Below are positions 34,881 to 46,229 of a DNA stretch of 64,000 nt, one piece after another. This DNA is from Valencia hispanica (lineage: Eukaryota > Chordata > Actinopteri > Cyprinodontiformes > Valenciidae), in the NCBI GenBank assembly GCA_963556495.2, contig OY747703.1:34149296-34213295 (forward strand). Reading direction: 5' to 3'. The translations under genes were made by a program, and so were the position numbers. The notes below the pieces were generated by a model, which worked only from the letters and a program-made list of their open reading frames with translations, did no database searches and had not been told where the DNA came from. Every line of letters starts with the position of its first letter. The stretch's first letter is position 1.

Positions 34881-36594
34881 CTGAAGATACAAATACAGTT
34901 GTCCTCTTCCCCATGCAAGCCTTTAAGGAAGAGGCAGATGTAAAAACAAATGCATAGGTGGATACTGTCCAATCTATTGGTTGTCATGATAGACAACACT
35001 GCACACAGTACAGTAAACAGATAAAACATCAATGCATCTTCAGCAAAACCTTAGAAAAACAGAAAATAAAGTCTTGTCAGAAAATAAATACCAGTCTGTT
35101 TTCTGCCAAGTGCAAAGACAATTCCCTAAACCTTGAAATGGATTTGACATAAACTTTAACAAACATGCCTGACCGGAGGTCATCCCTCCAGTGCAAAGAC
35201 CTGTCATTATGAGCCTCTGTGTAGTCTTTTTTGAATAAAAAAGTAAAATAAACTCAATTTTTAGCTCATCTTTGTTAGACACGTATGCAAAAAATATATA
35301 ATTTCTATATTCTATTTTATTGTGTCATACACCTTGACATACAGTCAGTTATTTTCAAAGCGAACCAAAAAACGAATAACTATGAGTTGGTGCGTAATGT
35401 GTTTTTGGCTCTCTGATAACTGCTCTTTCTACTTTCTTCTTACTTCTATGCCTGAAAGCCCAAATGTGGATCCGATATCCCTACATAACCTGGCACCCCT
35501 TCACAAGTTTTGGATTATGACAGAGGATATCTGGTATGCACCATTTGGCTGTGCGAGATTTAACAACTTAATGACATCAGTGGTGAAGAATATCCTCTAC
35601 TGTACACGCTCCCTTTCACTTTCAGGAATTTTCTGTTATGACATGTAACTTGCTGGGTTTTAGTCCCTTCCCAGGAGCAACAGTGGCATGCTGTGGAAAC
35701 GCTGTAGCAGGTATATTAAGCATATTATGTGCTGCTATGGGAGAGCAGAACTATCTCACCAACTATGCCTGCAAAGGACCCTTCAGGGCCAGATGGATAA
35801 GCCTGTTAGGAATGCTCTCTAAAAGGCAATAAGTGAGCAGGACTGGGTGATAAATGTTTTTCTTGCTCACACTCACTCCAGGGGATATTTTCTCAATGAA
35901 TTAATATTGAAGTGAGGGACTCAAGTCTGAGCATGTTTATACCCATAAAAATTGGCAAATTATGAGCATGGTGACAAGCCACTCCATCAGCAGGAATGTT
36001 AATAATATACAATATGCTGCTGCGAAAGGTTGAAATAAATGATTATTTCACAAAGGCAGTGCGTGAAATAAAATCAGAGCCACATTCTCCTGATGAGCCA
36101 TGTCAGACAGATATTAGCCCTGATGATTAGAAAGAAAAATAGCCTTGAGAAACATCTGTGATACACAGGTATGCACTGGCAAATGTTAACCCATGTCCTT
36201 GTTTTCTCCTTCATTCTCTCTCACACAGAAACACACATTTTCAAGCTGTCTGAAACCTTTGATCTCCTAACTGCTTATTCAGAAATATGTTTAGTTGAAA
36301 CACAAACTGGGCTGGAGGACCTGAGCTTTGAAAACGTACCTACATACACACTTTCTCATGTCAAAAAAATGAATAGGTGGACTCAATGTCTGTCAGGGTT
36401 CTTTAAAGCCATTTAAATGAGAATGAGCTCAAATATTCTTCCAATTAAATTTCTGCTAATTTGCAAAACGCCAAAAACATGGGAGGATTCTGCGCTGGAC
36501 ATCAGTCTGCCTGACAGAGATACTGAGCCTTGAAAAATAATTAATATCCCTTGAACATTTTGTTTAACATTTTATTATAAGCAATGTAGGAAAA
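34881..36594. other. npnt intron 1, no named feature
   Basis: 35840-36130 is free of recognisable repeats and contains several ATTA/TAAT cores and a TGACAGG-like site. It is a candidate for a conserved enhancer only if alignment supports it. ORFs at 35322-35832 have no recognisable motif. Confidence 0.4.
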
Positions 36595-36768
36595 AAATCA
36601 CGAAGAGAGTGCCCTGCAGATTAGATGGAAGTGAAATTTTTTAGCCTGCATCGAAAACACTTCGCCAGAGGAAAATTAACACTGCATATCACCCTAAACA
36701 CACCCTGCCAACAGTGATAGGCTACATGGTGGTGAGAGCATCATGCTATTGGAATGCATTCCATGCAT
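36595..36768 (+). pseudogene. Tc1-like transposase relic
   Basis: AACACTGCATATCACCC, then ACACACCCTGCCAACAGTG and ACATGGTGGTGAGAGCATC, followed by ATGCTATTGGAATGC, parallel the transposase region encoding the H-G-G-G-S-I-M-x-W-G motif in fish Tc1 elements. No terminal repeats are preserved. Confidence 0.5.
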
Positions 36769-37039
36769 CTTTTGCTAATTGAAATTTGTCATCAGATATT
36801 AGTAAGGAGAAACAAAAGCAATTTATTAGATTTTTTTTTTAAAGAAAATACATAAAATTGAAAAATGGATGACCGGATATTTTAGGTTGGTTTTCTTTTC
36901 ATTTTTAAAATCACATAAAAAACAACAGATATAATTGTGTGAAGAGAAACAAATAAAACTGACCTATATTTTTAAATTCCTCTTAAAAACACACAACTCC
37001 ACCATATACTCTCATCCATGTAGGGCTCTTTCTTCTGTA

Positions 37040-37950
37040 TACCTCACAGGTGCAGTCTCGCATTTTTTTTTCCAAAAAACAAACATACATGAACAAGAAC
37101 CTTGCCAATGCTAACAAGAAGTTTGCCAATGACCATCTGGATGATCCAGAGGAGGCATGGGAGGAAGGAATGTGGTCAGATGAGACCAAAATAGAACTTT
37201 TTGGTCAAAACTTCACTTGCCATATTTGGAGGAAAAATAGGATGAGTTGCATCCCAAGAACACCATCCATACTGTGAAGCATGGAGGTGGAAACATCATG
37301 GTTTATGGGTGCTTTTCTGCAAACGCAACAGGTTGACTGCACTGTATTAAGGAGAGGATGAATGGGGTCATGTATTGTTATATTTTGAGCAACAACCTTC
37401 TTCCCTCAGTCAGAGCATTGAAGATGAGTTGTGGCTGGGTCTCCTAACATGACAATGACCCGAAGCACACAGCCAAGGTAACCAAGGAGTGGCTCTGTAA
37501 GAAACATATCAAGGTTCTGGAGTGGCCTTGCCAGTTTCCAGACCTAAATCAAATAGAAAATCTTTGGAGGAAGCTGAAACTCCGTGTTGCATAGCAACAG
37601 CCCCGAAACCTGAAAAATCAAGAGAAGATCTGTGTGGAGGAGTGGGCCAAAATCCCTGATGCAGTGAATAAACCTGCTCAAGTACTACAAGAAACATTTG
37701 ACCTTCTGTACGCTTCTGTACCAAATATTAACACTGATTTTCTAAGGTGTTCAAATACTTATGTGCAGCAATAAAATACAAATAAATTCTTTAAAAATTA
37801 GACATTACGATTTCCTGAATTTCAGAAAAAATGCAGACTCTCACAATGGAAATGCATCTACGATGTAAGTTTCAGACCCCTCCATAATTTCTAAGTGGGA
37901 GAACTTGCAAAATTTCAGGGTGTTGAAATACTTATGTTCCTCACCATATT
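37040..37950 (+). pseudogene. Tc1-like element, left end lost, transposase decayed
   Basis: The plus-strand text shows DDPEEAWEEGMWSDETKIELFG (37132-37205), a [16 protein letters not shown] segment (about 37285), [14 protein letters not shown] DNA (about 37450), [24 protein letters not shown] text around 37530, and a right end TTCTCCCACTT-type terminal region at about 37868-37949. These follow the order of Tc1 transposase motifs, with several frame changes. The right end (TACTTATGTTCCTCAC) matches the terminal repeat of the 40324-41127 element, so the two belong to the same family. No left terminal repeat is visible near 36.9-37.0 kb. Confidence 0.75.
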
Positions 37951-38879
37951 AGAAGCTTTCCATTTGAGTTGACTGAAGTTGAGCGATTTAGCAAAGAAGA
38001 AGCAAAAACGTCTGTATGTTGATGTGCAAACTAAGTAGAGGTATACCCCAAAACATTTGCAAAAATCCCAATAAAATAAACTGAAGTTTGTGGTTCAATG
38101 GGAATGAAAACTTGGGCAATGTACATGAAAGGAAAATAATCACTTGGTGACAGTATCTGTGGAAGATCGACGGCACTTGGCAAAGAGCGTTTTGTTTGTG
38201 TAACTTTCTCTCTGTTTGGGCGGATTTCAATCGGTCTTTGTCTGAGCTCCATAAAGCCATCTCAATATGGTTAGTGAGAATCGCTATGTTGTTCTGATTT
38301 TACAGTAGTAATTGCGGTTGTGTTGTTAAAAAACAAACGTGAACCTGGGATGATAACATGCCAATCAAAGCAGTTTCAGGACAGAAACGTGCACCGCATC
38401 TCGGTGCATTTGGGCATATTTGAAAAATAAAAAAAGCAATCAGTTTTAATTCAGAAGCACCTACAGGCAGATCGGAATCTCTAAAAGGTGCATTCTTTTG
38501 GCGTCTGGCGTCTTCTCTCACACACTTGGTGGAAATCGTGTTTGAACATGAACCTCCGGGTTGCGTTCTCTCACATCACTTCTTAAATCAGCCTCTGCAC
38601 AAGGCAAGAGCCGCTTGACGTGACTTTTGCGAATGTAAACATTGCATTGGATCCCAGAAACAGTGTGCCATCCAAGACGCACAGACACGTTTGAATGGAT
38701 TGGACTGCTGCTTTAGTTCGACCGCAACATGGATATTTTAGTTCAGAAATGATAAATTAATATTTTAGTTCGCAAGCCCCACAGAGACCGATGCTGACTA
38801 TATTCAGGTGCGAAAAAAAACTGAAAAAATGTCGAACGTGTTATTTCACCAAAGCATCGTTGCATTAATGAGCTCCTAC
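37951..38879. other. 5' end of npnt intron 1
   Basis: Becomes GC- and CpG-richer from about 38340 towards exon 1. It may hold promoter-proximal or intronic regulatory sequence. No specific site can be supported. Confidence 0.45.
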
Positions 38880-38950
38880 CTGCCATCGAAGTCAGCACTT
38901 GCCACAAACCAGCAACTATAAAACAACACCAACTTTATCCATAATTCCAT
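38880..38950 (-). CDS. npnt: nephronectin coding exon 1 (start codon and signal peptide)
   Basis: Read on the minus strand, this 71-nt segment starts at ATG (A at 38950) in a good initiation context (A at -3, G at +4) and encodes MELWIKLVLFYSCWF followed by VASADFDG. That is a short N-terminus, a hydrophobic core and a small-residue cleavage region, a typical secretory signal peptide. It ends GGCAG and is followed by a GTAGGAG donor. Joined to exon 2 it gives DFDGRWPRQ, the N-terminus of mature nephronectin. Nephronectin is a secreted extracellular-matrix protein with EGF repeats, an RGD linker and a C-terminal MAM domain, and is a ligand of integrin alpha8-beta1. Only the N-terminal part lies in this window. 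EGFL6, the closest paralogue, lacks the RWPRQ and DCCWGW signatures, so npnt is preferred. Confidence 0.93.
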
Positions 38951-39480
38951 GATTTCCAGAGTTACGCGTCCAGGGTGCTCTCTGTCCTCCGTAATCCAAA
39001 CAAATGATTAAAAGCAGAGCGGATTGTGTGTTGGAGCATGAATGTACTCGGCTGGGAAAGGTTTGCCTGCGTTCGTTAAACTGTTCATCTGCGCTATCCA
39101 GCAGGAGCGGGGGAGACGACCCAGCTCAGTGTCTGGAAGCAGAGTGAGTCCCGTTAAGTGTGCGTGAGCGGGACGCACTCTGCCGGGAGAAGAGCGCATA
39201 GCCTTTCTCCCTCCCCTCTCTCTCTCTTCTCACAAGTTCAGGTAGCGGGCTCTCCAAATCCACAACAAACTCAGCAGGCTGACCCTCAACCCCCTTCATG
39301 TGTTAATCCAACACCTTGAAGGAAAATCCGCACAGGCACGCCACCTGTAGAGCCACGAGGAGAGGGCTGCACGTGCGACTCCGCGCGTGGGTTTTTTTAG
39401 AAGCGCTTTTATTAATTGCAAGCCTGTAGAGGCAAGCAGTTGCACGCGGCCACCCAGGTAGATGGTGCTCACACGAGGAA
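38951..39480 (-). promoter_or_regulatory. npnt: CpG-rich probable npnt promoter and 5' leader
   Basis: The sequence immediately upstream of npnt exon 1 is much richer in G+C and CpG than its AT-rich surroundings, for example around 38963 (ACGCGTCC), 39090-39190 and 39365-39450. It contains a long polypyrimidine tract on the plus strand near 39205-39232 (a GA-rich tract in the gene's direction). I see no convincing TATA box at a fixed spacing. The location next to the signal-peptide exon makes it the likely promoter region; the limits are approximate. Confidence 0.55.
39008..39088 (-). other. upstream ORF (26 codons) in the probable npnt 5' leader
   Basis: On the minus strand, 58 nt upstream of the npnt start codon, lies a closed reading frame that starts at ATG (39088) with MNSLTNAGKPFPAE and stops at TAA (39008). 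It ends before the main ATG and so would be a non-overlapping uORF if transcription starts upstream of 39088. A longer in-frame ORF begins at 39199. Only its position supports a role; the transcription start is not visible from sequence alone. Confidence 0.35.
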
Positions 39481-40323
39481 AGTAGACGCAGTGGAAAGTA
39501 TAGGGGCATATGAGGGGGAAAATGACAGAGAGGCAAGTGTCTGAAAGGCTTTGCTGAGCTAGCCTGACCATTTAGCAAAAATGAAACCATCCGAAATTCG
39601 GTGTTGGATGGAAACGATTCTCCTGCAGGAGCGAACTGCTTGTCCATAGGGACCACGTGCGAAACCAAATTCCCATAGAACTGGATGGCAGATGCCCAAG
39701 ATGTAGGCAAAACCAAGGTACAAAGAAGCGCTTTCTGTCTTTTAGAACGATATTTGAGGAAAACATTATTGAAGGATAATATATATTTTTTACATTAACG
39801 TCCTCAACATATTTGCTTTAAATGTATTGAATGTCCTCAATTCAAGCGGTTTCTCAGATTTTTACTCAACCGTTTTAACATTTTATTGTGATTGGACAAA
39901 AACATGTAGGGGTGAAGTGAACAATATATTTTGATCAAATTCTTTTAATCTATAACGAGTGTCATTTCCATAACTCAAAATTTAAACCAAAATTTGGAAT
40001 CCTCGTTTCATTTTTTGCCATTTTCATTCATTTGTATTATTTTTCAATGCAGAAACGAAATAAATGGTCTTTTTTAAAATTAACCATGTGTTAATTCTAT
40101 GAATAGATCTTATTTATTGATAAGCCATTGTACACATAGCCCTCATTTAGACAGATTTTACTTGAAGACCAAACAAAACAGCTTAACTGGTCTAGGTCTA
40201 AGCTTAGATGTAGGTTTGAAAATTCTAAGACCCACAAAAAGAATGCAAGAAAGCACATAGCAAAACCTAGGAATCTTTCTTTTTAATTCAGGATAAATAA
40301 TTTCATCTTTGTTCAGATATATA
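39481..40323. other. npnt upstream flank, nothing recognised
   Basis: Composition returns to AT-rich beyond about 39700. No gene or repeat seen until the Tc1 element at 40324. Confidence 0.5.
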
Positions 40324-41127
40324 CAGTGAGGAACATAAGAATTTGAACACCCTGCGATTTCGCAAGTTCTCCCACTTAGAAATTATGGCTCCATAATGCA
40401 CCTTGTAGGTGCATGTCCACTGTGAGTAACAGCATTTTTTTAAATTCAGGAAATCACATTGTCTGATTTCTAAAGAATTTATTTGTATTTTATTGCTGCA
40501 CATAAGTGCTTGGACACATGGCAATCAGCAAGAATTCTGGCTCTCAAATACCTGTTACTCTGCCTTTAAAAAGTCCACCTCTACTCCCCTTTTTAATTTA
40601 AATTTACAGCACCTGTCTGAGCTCGTTAAAGACACCCGTCCACCCCTCTGTCAGTCGGACTCCAACTACTACCATGGGCAAGACCAAAGAGCTGACCAAA
40701 TTGTAGACCTCAACAAGGCTGGAAAGGCCTATGGAGCAATTGGCAAGCAGCTTGATGAAAATAGATCAACTGTTGGAGCAATTGTTAGAAAATGGAAGAG
40801 GCTAAAGATGACTGTCAGTCTCCCTTGGACTGGGGCCCATGCAAGATCTCACCTCGAACTACAGGAAATGTTTGACCTCTGTAATTGCAAACAAAGGCTT
40901 CTGTACCAAATATTAACACTGATTTTCTCAGGTGTTCAAATATGTATGTGCAGCAATAAAATACAAATAAATTCTTTAAAATCAGACAATGTGATTTACT
41001 GAATTAAAAAAAAGCCGTTTCTCACAGTGGAAATGCATCTCCAATGTGAGTTTCAGTCTCCTCCATAATTTCTATGTGGGAGAACTTAAAAAATTGCAGG
41101 GTGTTCAAATACTTATGTTCCTCACTG
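40324..41127 (+). mobile_element. Internally deleted Tc1-like element (804 bp)
   Basis: Inverted ends CAGTGAGGAACATAAG (40324) and CTTATGTTCCTCACTG (to 41127), each flanked by TA. Left and right terminal regions share TTCTCCCACTTAGAAATTATG-type text. Only the transposase N-terminus survives: MGKTKEL (40675) and, in another frame, [20 protein letters not shown] with [12 protein letters not shown], a paired-type helix-turn-helix. The sequence jumps from about 40869 to the 3' untranslated part (compare 37.69 kb), so the catalytic region is deleted. Confidence 0.85.
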
Positions 41128-41214
41128 TATTATAGTACTAATATCAATCACTGAAGAACTCAATATTAACATGACATAATCATACAGCAGAGAGCAGCTG
41201 ACTGAATTCTGCAC

Positions 41215-41535
41215 TCATACAAGTTTATGTCATGGTGTGACTTCCTGTGATTCCATGTCTGCGTCACTCACCCAGTGTTTGTATGATTATCGTCAGCTGT
41301 CTCTTGTCTTTCTTGATTACCTTCCTATTGTTGTCCCAGCCCTTTTAAACCCCAGTTTCCTTCTGTCTATTGTCAGGTCCTTCTCATTCACACCTCTTCC
41401 CTGCTGATCATCATTTCTCTCCCCTCTTCTTCATGTTTTCTTCCTGTCCAGTTGCAAGTTTGTTTTCTTTATTCACCTCCATCCAAGCTCCACCTGGAGA
41501 TCACCCAGGCAGCTCCAGCCGACCACCACTCCCGG
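41215..41535 (+). repeat. Probable dispersed fish repeat
   Basis: GTCATGGTGTGACTTCCTG, then CGTCAGCTGTCTCTTGTC and AGCCCTTTTAAACCCCAG, resemble in order a common dispersed repeat. A similar arrangement in reverse occurs at about 54785-55080. Family not assigned. Confidence 0.4.
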
Positions 41536-42516
41536 GGCAGAGGGCTCCCACAGAGGAAACACTAGAACAGGGATTAAGATAACAAATTAAAATATAAAAA
41601 TAAACAGTAAATACATGTGATAAGATTAGATAGTCAAACACTGATAAAATATAAATTTTCATCACATCATTTAAAAATATTAAAATAAAAAGTAAATAAG
41701 TATGAGATTAAATAGTAAAACACTGATAAAATTTAGAAGCTTTTAGTGTAAAACATTGATAAAGTTTAATCAGGTAAAACATGCAGAGCAATTAAGCGGA
41801 TACTAATAAATAATCAATTAAAAGCTAGGCTAAAAAGGAGAGTCTTGAGCCTGGTCTTGAAAACATGAACATTCTCTGCGGCCCTGAGGTCCTCCAGCAG
41901 CCTGTTCCAGAGGTGAGGACAAAACTGGAAAGACGCCTCGCCATGCGTGTGTGTCCTGACTTTTGGGATGACAAGGAGACAGTCCTGAAAGATAAGAAGG
42001 CCCAAGACCATTAAGACACTTAAAAACCATTAAAAGAACCTTAAAATCGAACCTAAGACACACGGGGAGCCAATGCAGTGATTTTAAGACCGGTGTAATG
42101 TGCTCCCGCCTCTGGTCTTCATCAGGACAGGTGCTGCTGAATTTAGGAGAAGTTGTAAACCTGATATACACTTTTTGGGAAGACCAGAAAGCAGGACATT
42201 ACAGTAATCAATCCTACTGTAGATAAAAGCATGCATTCATTTCTCCGTATTGGCCCGAGAGAGAATGGGCCGGACTCTGGCAATGTTCTTTGGTTGACAA
42301 AAAAAACTATTTTAGTAATGTTTTTAATGTGAGGGATAAAAGTCACCTCAGAGTCAAAAATCACGCCCAAATTTTTCACTTGTAAAGAATGATTAAAAGA
42401 CAGTGATTGTAGTTTTGCTAAAAGTTTCTCTCTCTGAGCCTCAGGACCGATGACTAAAAGTTCAGTTTTGTCCTGGTTGAACTGGAGAAGGTTTTCTGCC
42501 ATCCAGGATTTGATGT

Positions 42517-43251
42517 CTAAAATGCAGTTAAAAGTGCATCCATTGGCCGTGTGTTATTAGGAGACACAGAGATGTACAACTGTGTATCGTCAGCATAACT
42601 GTGAAAGTTAACTCCATGTCTTCTGATGTCACCGCCAAGAGGGAGCATATACAGGTTAAAAAGCACTGGGCCTAAAATCGAACCCTGGGGCACACCACAT
42701 GTAATCTTGTGAACCTTAGAGGAGCAGGTATCTAGACTTACCATAAAAGTCCTGTCTGAGAGATAGGATGTGAACCATTTGTGAACAGCACCAGAGAGGC
42801 CAATCTGTTTTAAACAGACTAAAAGAATAGTGTGGTCCATTGTATCGAAGGCAGCGCTTAGATCCAGTAGAACCAACATTGTCACCCTCTGTGCATCATA
42901 GTTTAATCTAAAATCATTCAAAATCTTCAAGAGGGCCGTCTCTGTGCTGTGGTTCACCCTAAAGCCAGACTGAAATTTCTGTAGGACATTATGAGCGTTA
43001 ATAAAATTATTAAGTTGAATTAAAATAAGCTTTTCTAAAACTTTGCCTAAAAGTGGTAAGGTAGATACCGGTCGGTAATGGTTAAAATCATTAAAATCTA
43101 AATTGTTCTTTTTCAGCAGGGGCCTCACTACCGCCGGTTTAAAGGCAGCAGGAAAGACCCCCGTCTGAAGGGAGCAAGTCATTATGGTTAAAATCTCATC
43201 CCTAAAAGATCGATAAAATTGCTTAAAAAAGGAAGTGGGAATCGGGTCCAA
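42517..43251 (-). pseudogene. L2 reverse transcriptase domain, open for 244 codons
   Basis: Contains RPLLKKNNLDFNDFNHYRPV, FQSGFRVNHSTETALLK, LLDLSAAFDTMDH, TCGVPQGSILGPVLF and FHSYADDTQLYIS. The YADD box with its two catalytic aspartates and the upstream AFDT aspartate are all intact. The domain is cut off from the endonuclease and from the C-terminal region by frameshifts at both ends. Confidence 0.9.
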
Positions 43252-44078
43252 AACACGTGTTGGGCCTCACTGAGGAGAAAACTTTATCAAGAGTCCCAGC
43301 TTCCACCAGAACAAAACTGTCCGCTGTTTCCTCTGGTAAAGACACATGATCAGATTTGTCTAAAACTATGTTACACTGAGAAGATAAAATCTTACATCTG
43401 ATGGTGTCTACTTTCCCGCTGAAGTGGTCTGCGAACTCAGCACAAAGAGCATTTGAGGGGGTTTTCTGATATACATTAGCAGTACGGTTAAAAATGTTGA
43501 TAGTGGAAAACAGAATTTTGGGATTATTTTTATGTTGTGAGATGATTCTGGAAAAGTATGTTTTTCTGGAATTTCTTACAGCGTTATATGCTTTGAGACA
43601 TTCAATGTACATTTGATGATTTATTGTGATTTTATTTTTCTTTCATTTTCTCTCTGCCACCCTGCAGCTCCTTTTTAATCTCTTAAGGTCTTCGTTTCTC
43701 CATGGTGTTGTAAGTTTTGAGTATGTGTTTACAACTTTAAGTGGAGCCAGCAGGTCATGAGCGGATTGAAGCCTTCTGTTAAAATTATTGACAATAAAAT
43801 CACAGGGGGCTAGGTAAAACAATAGGATTCTTTTGAAAAATTTCCAGAAAACCTGCAGCCACTTCAGGGGCTAGATTCCTGACAGTTCTCACAGAGGTCT
43901 CCTGCTGGATAGAACTGGTGATTTAAAAAAACACACAGTAATGGTCAGAGACAGCCAAGTCAACAACAGAGGACACACAGGTGGACAGGCCATATGTGAT
44001 GACCAAGTCCAGGGTGTGTCCTTTGTTGTGAGTCGGCTGCGTGACATGTTGACTCAAATCCATATAATTCAAAATATT

Positions 44079-44566
44079 TTAAAATTCTGTTGATAAAGGA
44101 TCTAAGATGTTATCCATATGTAGATTAAAATCACCAGCTAAAATCATTCTTTCATAAGAGTTTTGCAAAATTGATAAAAACTCATAATTCTTGAATAAAA
44201 AGTGCGCTCTTTTTAGGAGGCCTATAAACTGTGACGCACAAAATCTGAGGCGTGCTAAAAACAGTTGCAGTATATTCAAAAGTGCTAAAGTTATTTAATA
44301 AAACATGTTTGGCAGAAAGCGTTGATGAACTAATAAAAGCAGTTCCGCCTCCCATTTTGCTACTCCTCGTTGAATAAGTGAAGTTAAAATTTAGTTGGGG
44401 TGGCCTCTGTAAGAACAGCAGGGGCATCTGCACTCAGCCAAGTTTCCGTTACAAATAAACTATGAATATTATGGTCTAAAATTAGGTCATTTATTATAAA
44501 AGTTTTATTCAGCAGAGAGTGAACATTTAAAAGTGCCATATTAATAGTGGTTGGACATGGAGTCAC
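44079..44566 (-). pseudogene. L2 APE-type endonuclease fragments
   Basis: LLNVHSLLNKTFIINDLI and SLFVTETWLSAD (44566-44384), then GGGTAFISSS and LCVTVYRPPK (44433-44182), then MILAGDFNLHMDN (about 44150-44110), are the ordered motifs of an apurinic endonuclease-like domain, spread over three overlapping frames. The catalytic ET and GDFN motifs are visible. Confidence 0.8.
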
Positions 44567-45025
44567 TGTAGGATTTACTTGAGGTAGGACTTTTGGAAAC
44601 TGTTTGAGATTACTAGAGTTGCATTTGCTAGGTTTTTTATTATTTTTCCGCTCACTGCATAAAACAAGTATGAGTGATTTAGGGCAAGGTCCAAGTCCGA
44701 TATGTGAATTACTGTTAAAATCAGAACTGAGTTCATAGGAGCAGCATTATTAAAGATGTGTCGCAAGAATGCGAAATGTCTCTCTGCGCCTGGGTCCTAC
44801 TTACAATCCATGACAGTTTATTCTTTAGTTAAAGATATTGTGGAGGATCTTTTTCTTCAGGGTGGATCACCTAGACTACTGGTCCACCTAGCTGTCAATC
44901 ATTCTGGTGATATTAGTACACAAGGCCGCCGTACGTGCTCCTCCCTGGGATAGTTTTCACTTCCTGTGCATGCTACGCCTTCATCCATTCATTCTACCTC
45001 AACGTCTCACCGGGTTCTTTTGAAA

Positions 45026-45210
45026 ATGGCTCAGAGTGGCAAGAGAAAAGGTGTTTTTAAAGTGTAAGAGAAGAAGAGAAAGGCCTCAGAAGAGAGAAAC
45101 AAGACCAGAATGTTTTTAGGAGACTCTTTCCAACGATTGCGTAAGCTGAAAGCTAAGGATGGGCTCCCCACTGATGCCTTCGTAGCTAAGTTTCTACTCG
45201 ACAGGTAAGC
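45026..45210 (+). pseudogene. Exon-like fragment of a repeat-associated protein
   Basis: Starting at ATG 45026 the frame reads MAQSGKRKGVFKV, a stop, then EKKRKASEERNKTRMFLG and DSFQRLRKLKAKDGLPTDA with FVAKFLLDR, ending at a GTAAGC donor-like sequence. The basic stretch followed by SFQRLR.LK...TDA.VA.FLLD resembles N-terminal segments of uncharacterised repeat-encoded fish proteins. The internal stop argues that it is dead. Confidence 0.35.
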
Positions 45211-46229
45211 TAAAGTTCGGAATGCTATGTGGAAAAATGTATTTCAGATTACTGCTAGAAGTAGTTATCTACGTCTATATTGTAACTTTCCAGGGAAGAT
45301 TTGTTTGATTCTGAGTTGATGATAAACCTAGTGGTTACAGTGAGCGTGTCCTGCGATGCCAACAGCAACGTGTAAACAAAGCGTGCACCAGGATAACTGG
45401 GCGTTCCCTCTCAGGAGCAGGTAGAGTGTTGCATATTTTCAAAGCGTGTTTAGGGCGGTTCTTTCCTGAAATTCAGAAAAATCCTCTACAATACCTTTAA
45501 TAATGATATAACTTCAATGCATGTTGTAGAAGTTGTTGTAGCCCTATGAATAAGAAAGTTATCCGACTGAGCAGGTTGGCTCATTGATTTAACTCACAGC
45601 TGTCTACTTTAAAGCAGACCTCTAGGGAATTGGAGAAAACAATGGTGCTTTGCACAATAGAAGAGTCTTAGACAAATTACTCTTCACAAATCTACAACCG
45701 CATATTACTGATCATTCAAAGACGAGAATGACAATTATTTTAGTTTTTTTCAGTTAAGCAGTAAGACTAACACAGACTCTAAGCTAATTTCAGCCTTCGA
45801 TTCCCTCAGATCGCAGTTGTGATGGCTTCATTGAATTTATTCAATACAAATTGATTCTACCAGACATGTAATTAGGGGCATCCTTCATAATGTGGGAACT
45901 ATGTCATGAGTGAGTAAAACAGCCTTAGCAATACATGTAGCACCTGATTTCTGGAAAGGGTGTTAAGTCACAGACACCATCTTCATTTAAAGCTTCAGCT
46001 TGTATGTTATGCCTCATCTGAATAAAATGATTTAAGGTAATTTTTCCTTTGATTACAAGCCTCACTTTATAAATGATCAACCTATCCTTAGTAAACGGAC
46101 ATATACCTCGGGTTTTAAGTTTGATGCAATTCAATCTTTACTTAGGAAAACTGCTCTCCATCAAAATGCCCTAATCAATTACAAAACTATATGTAATCAT
46201 CATTTCTTATTGTCTGTGCACATTTACAC

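Larger units (their letters stand above)
41580..44770 (-). mobile_element. L2-clade LINE, nearly full length but mutated
   Basis: On the minus strand the element has in order an N-terminal region (from about 44766), an APE-type endonuclease (about 44570-44080), a linker (43612-43223), reverse transcriptase (43251-42517) and a C-terminal region (42502-41814), followed by an AT-rich 3' UTR with two diverged copies of a roughly 70-bp segment (41620-41740). This is the longest LINE copy in the window. Several frame changes show that it is inactive. It lies upstream of npnt, between the two host genes. Confidence 0.85.

Noticed and set aside
38300..38521. Minus-strand ORF near npnt exon 1 as an alternative first exon
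   Set aside because: Lies downstream of the exon 1 donor inside intron 1, with no matching donor and no nephronectin-like sequence.
41370..41582. 70-codon Pro/Ser-rich plus-strand ORF
   Set aside because: Falls in a dispersed repeat present in reverse at 54.8-55.1 kb; composition bias explains the open frame.
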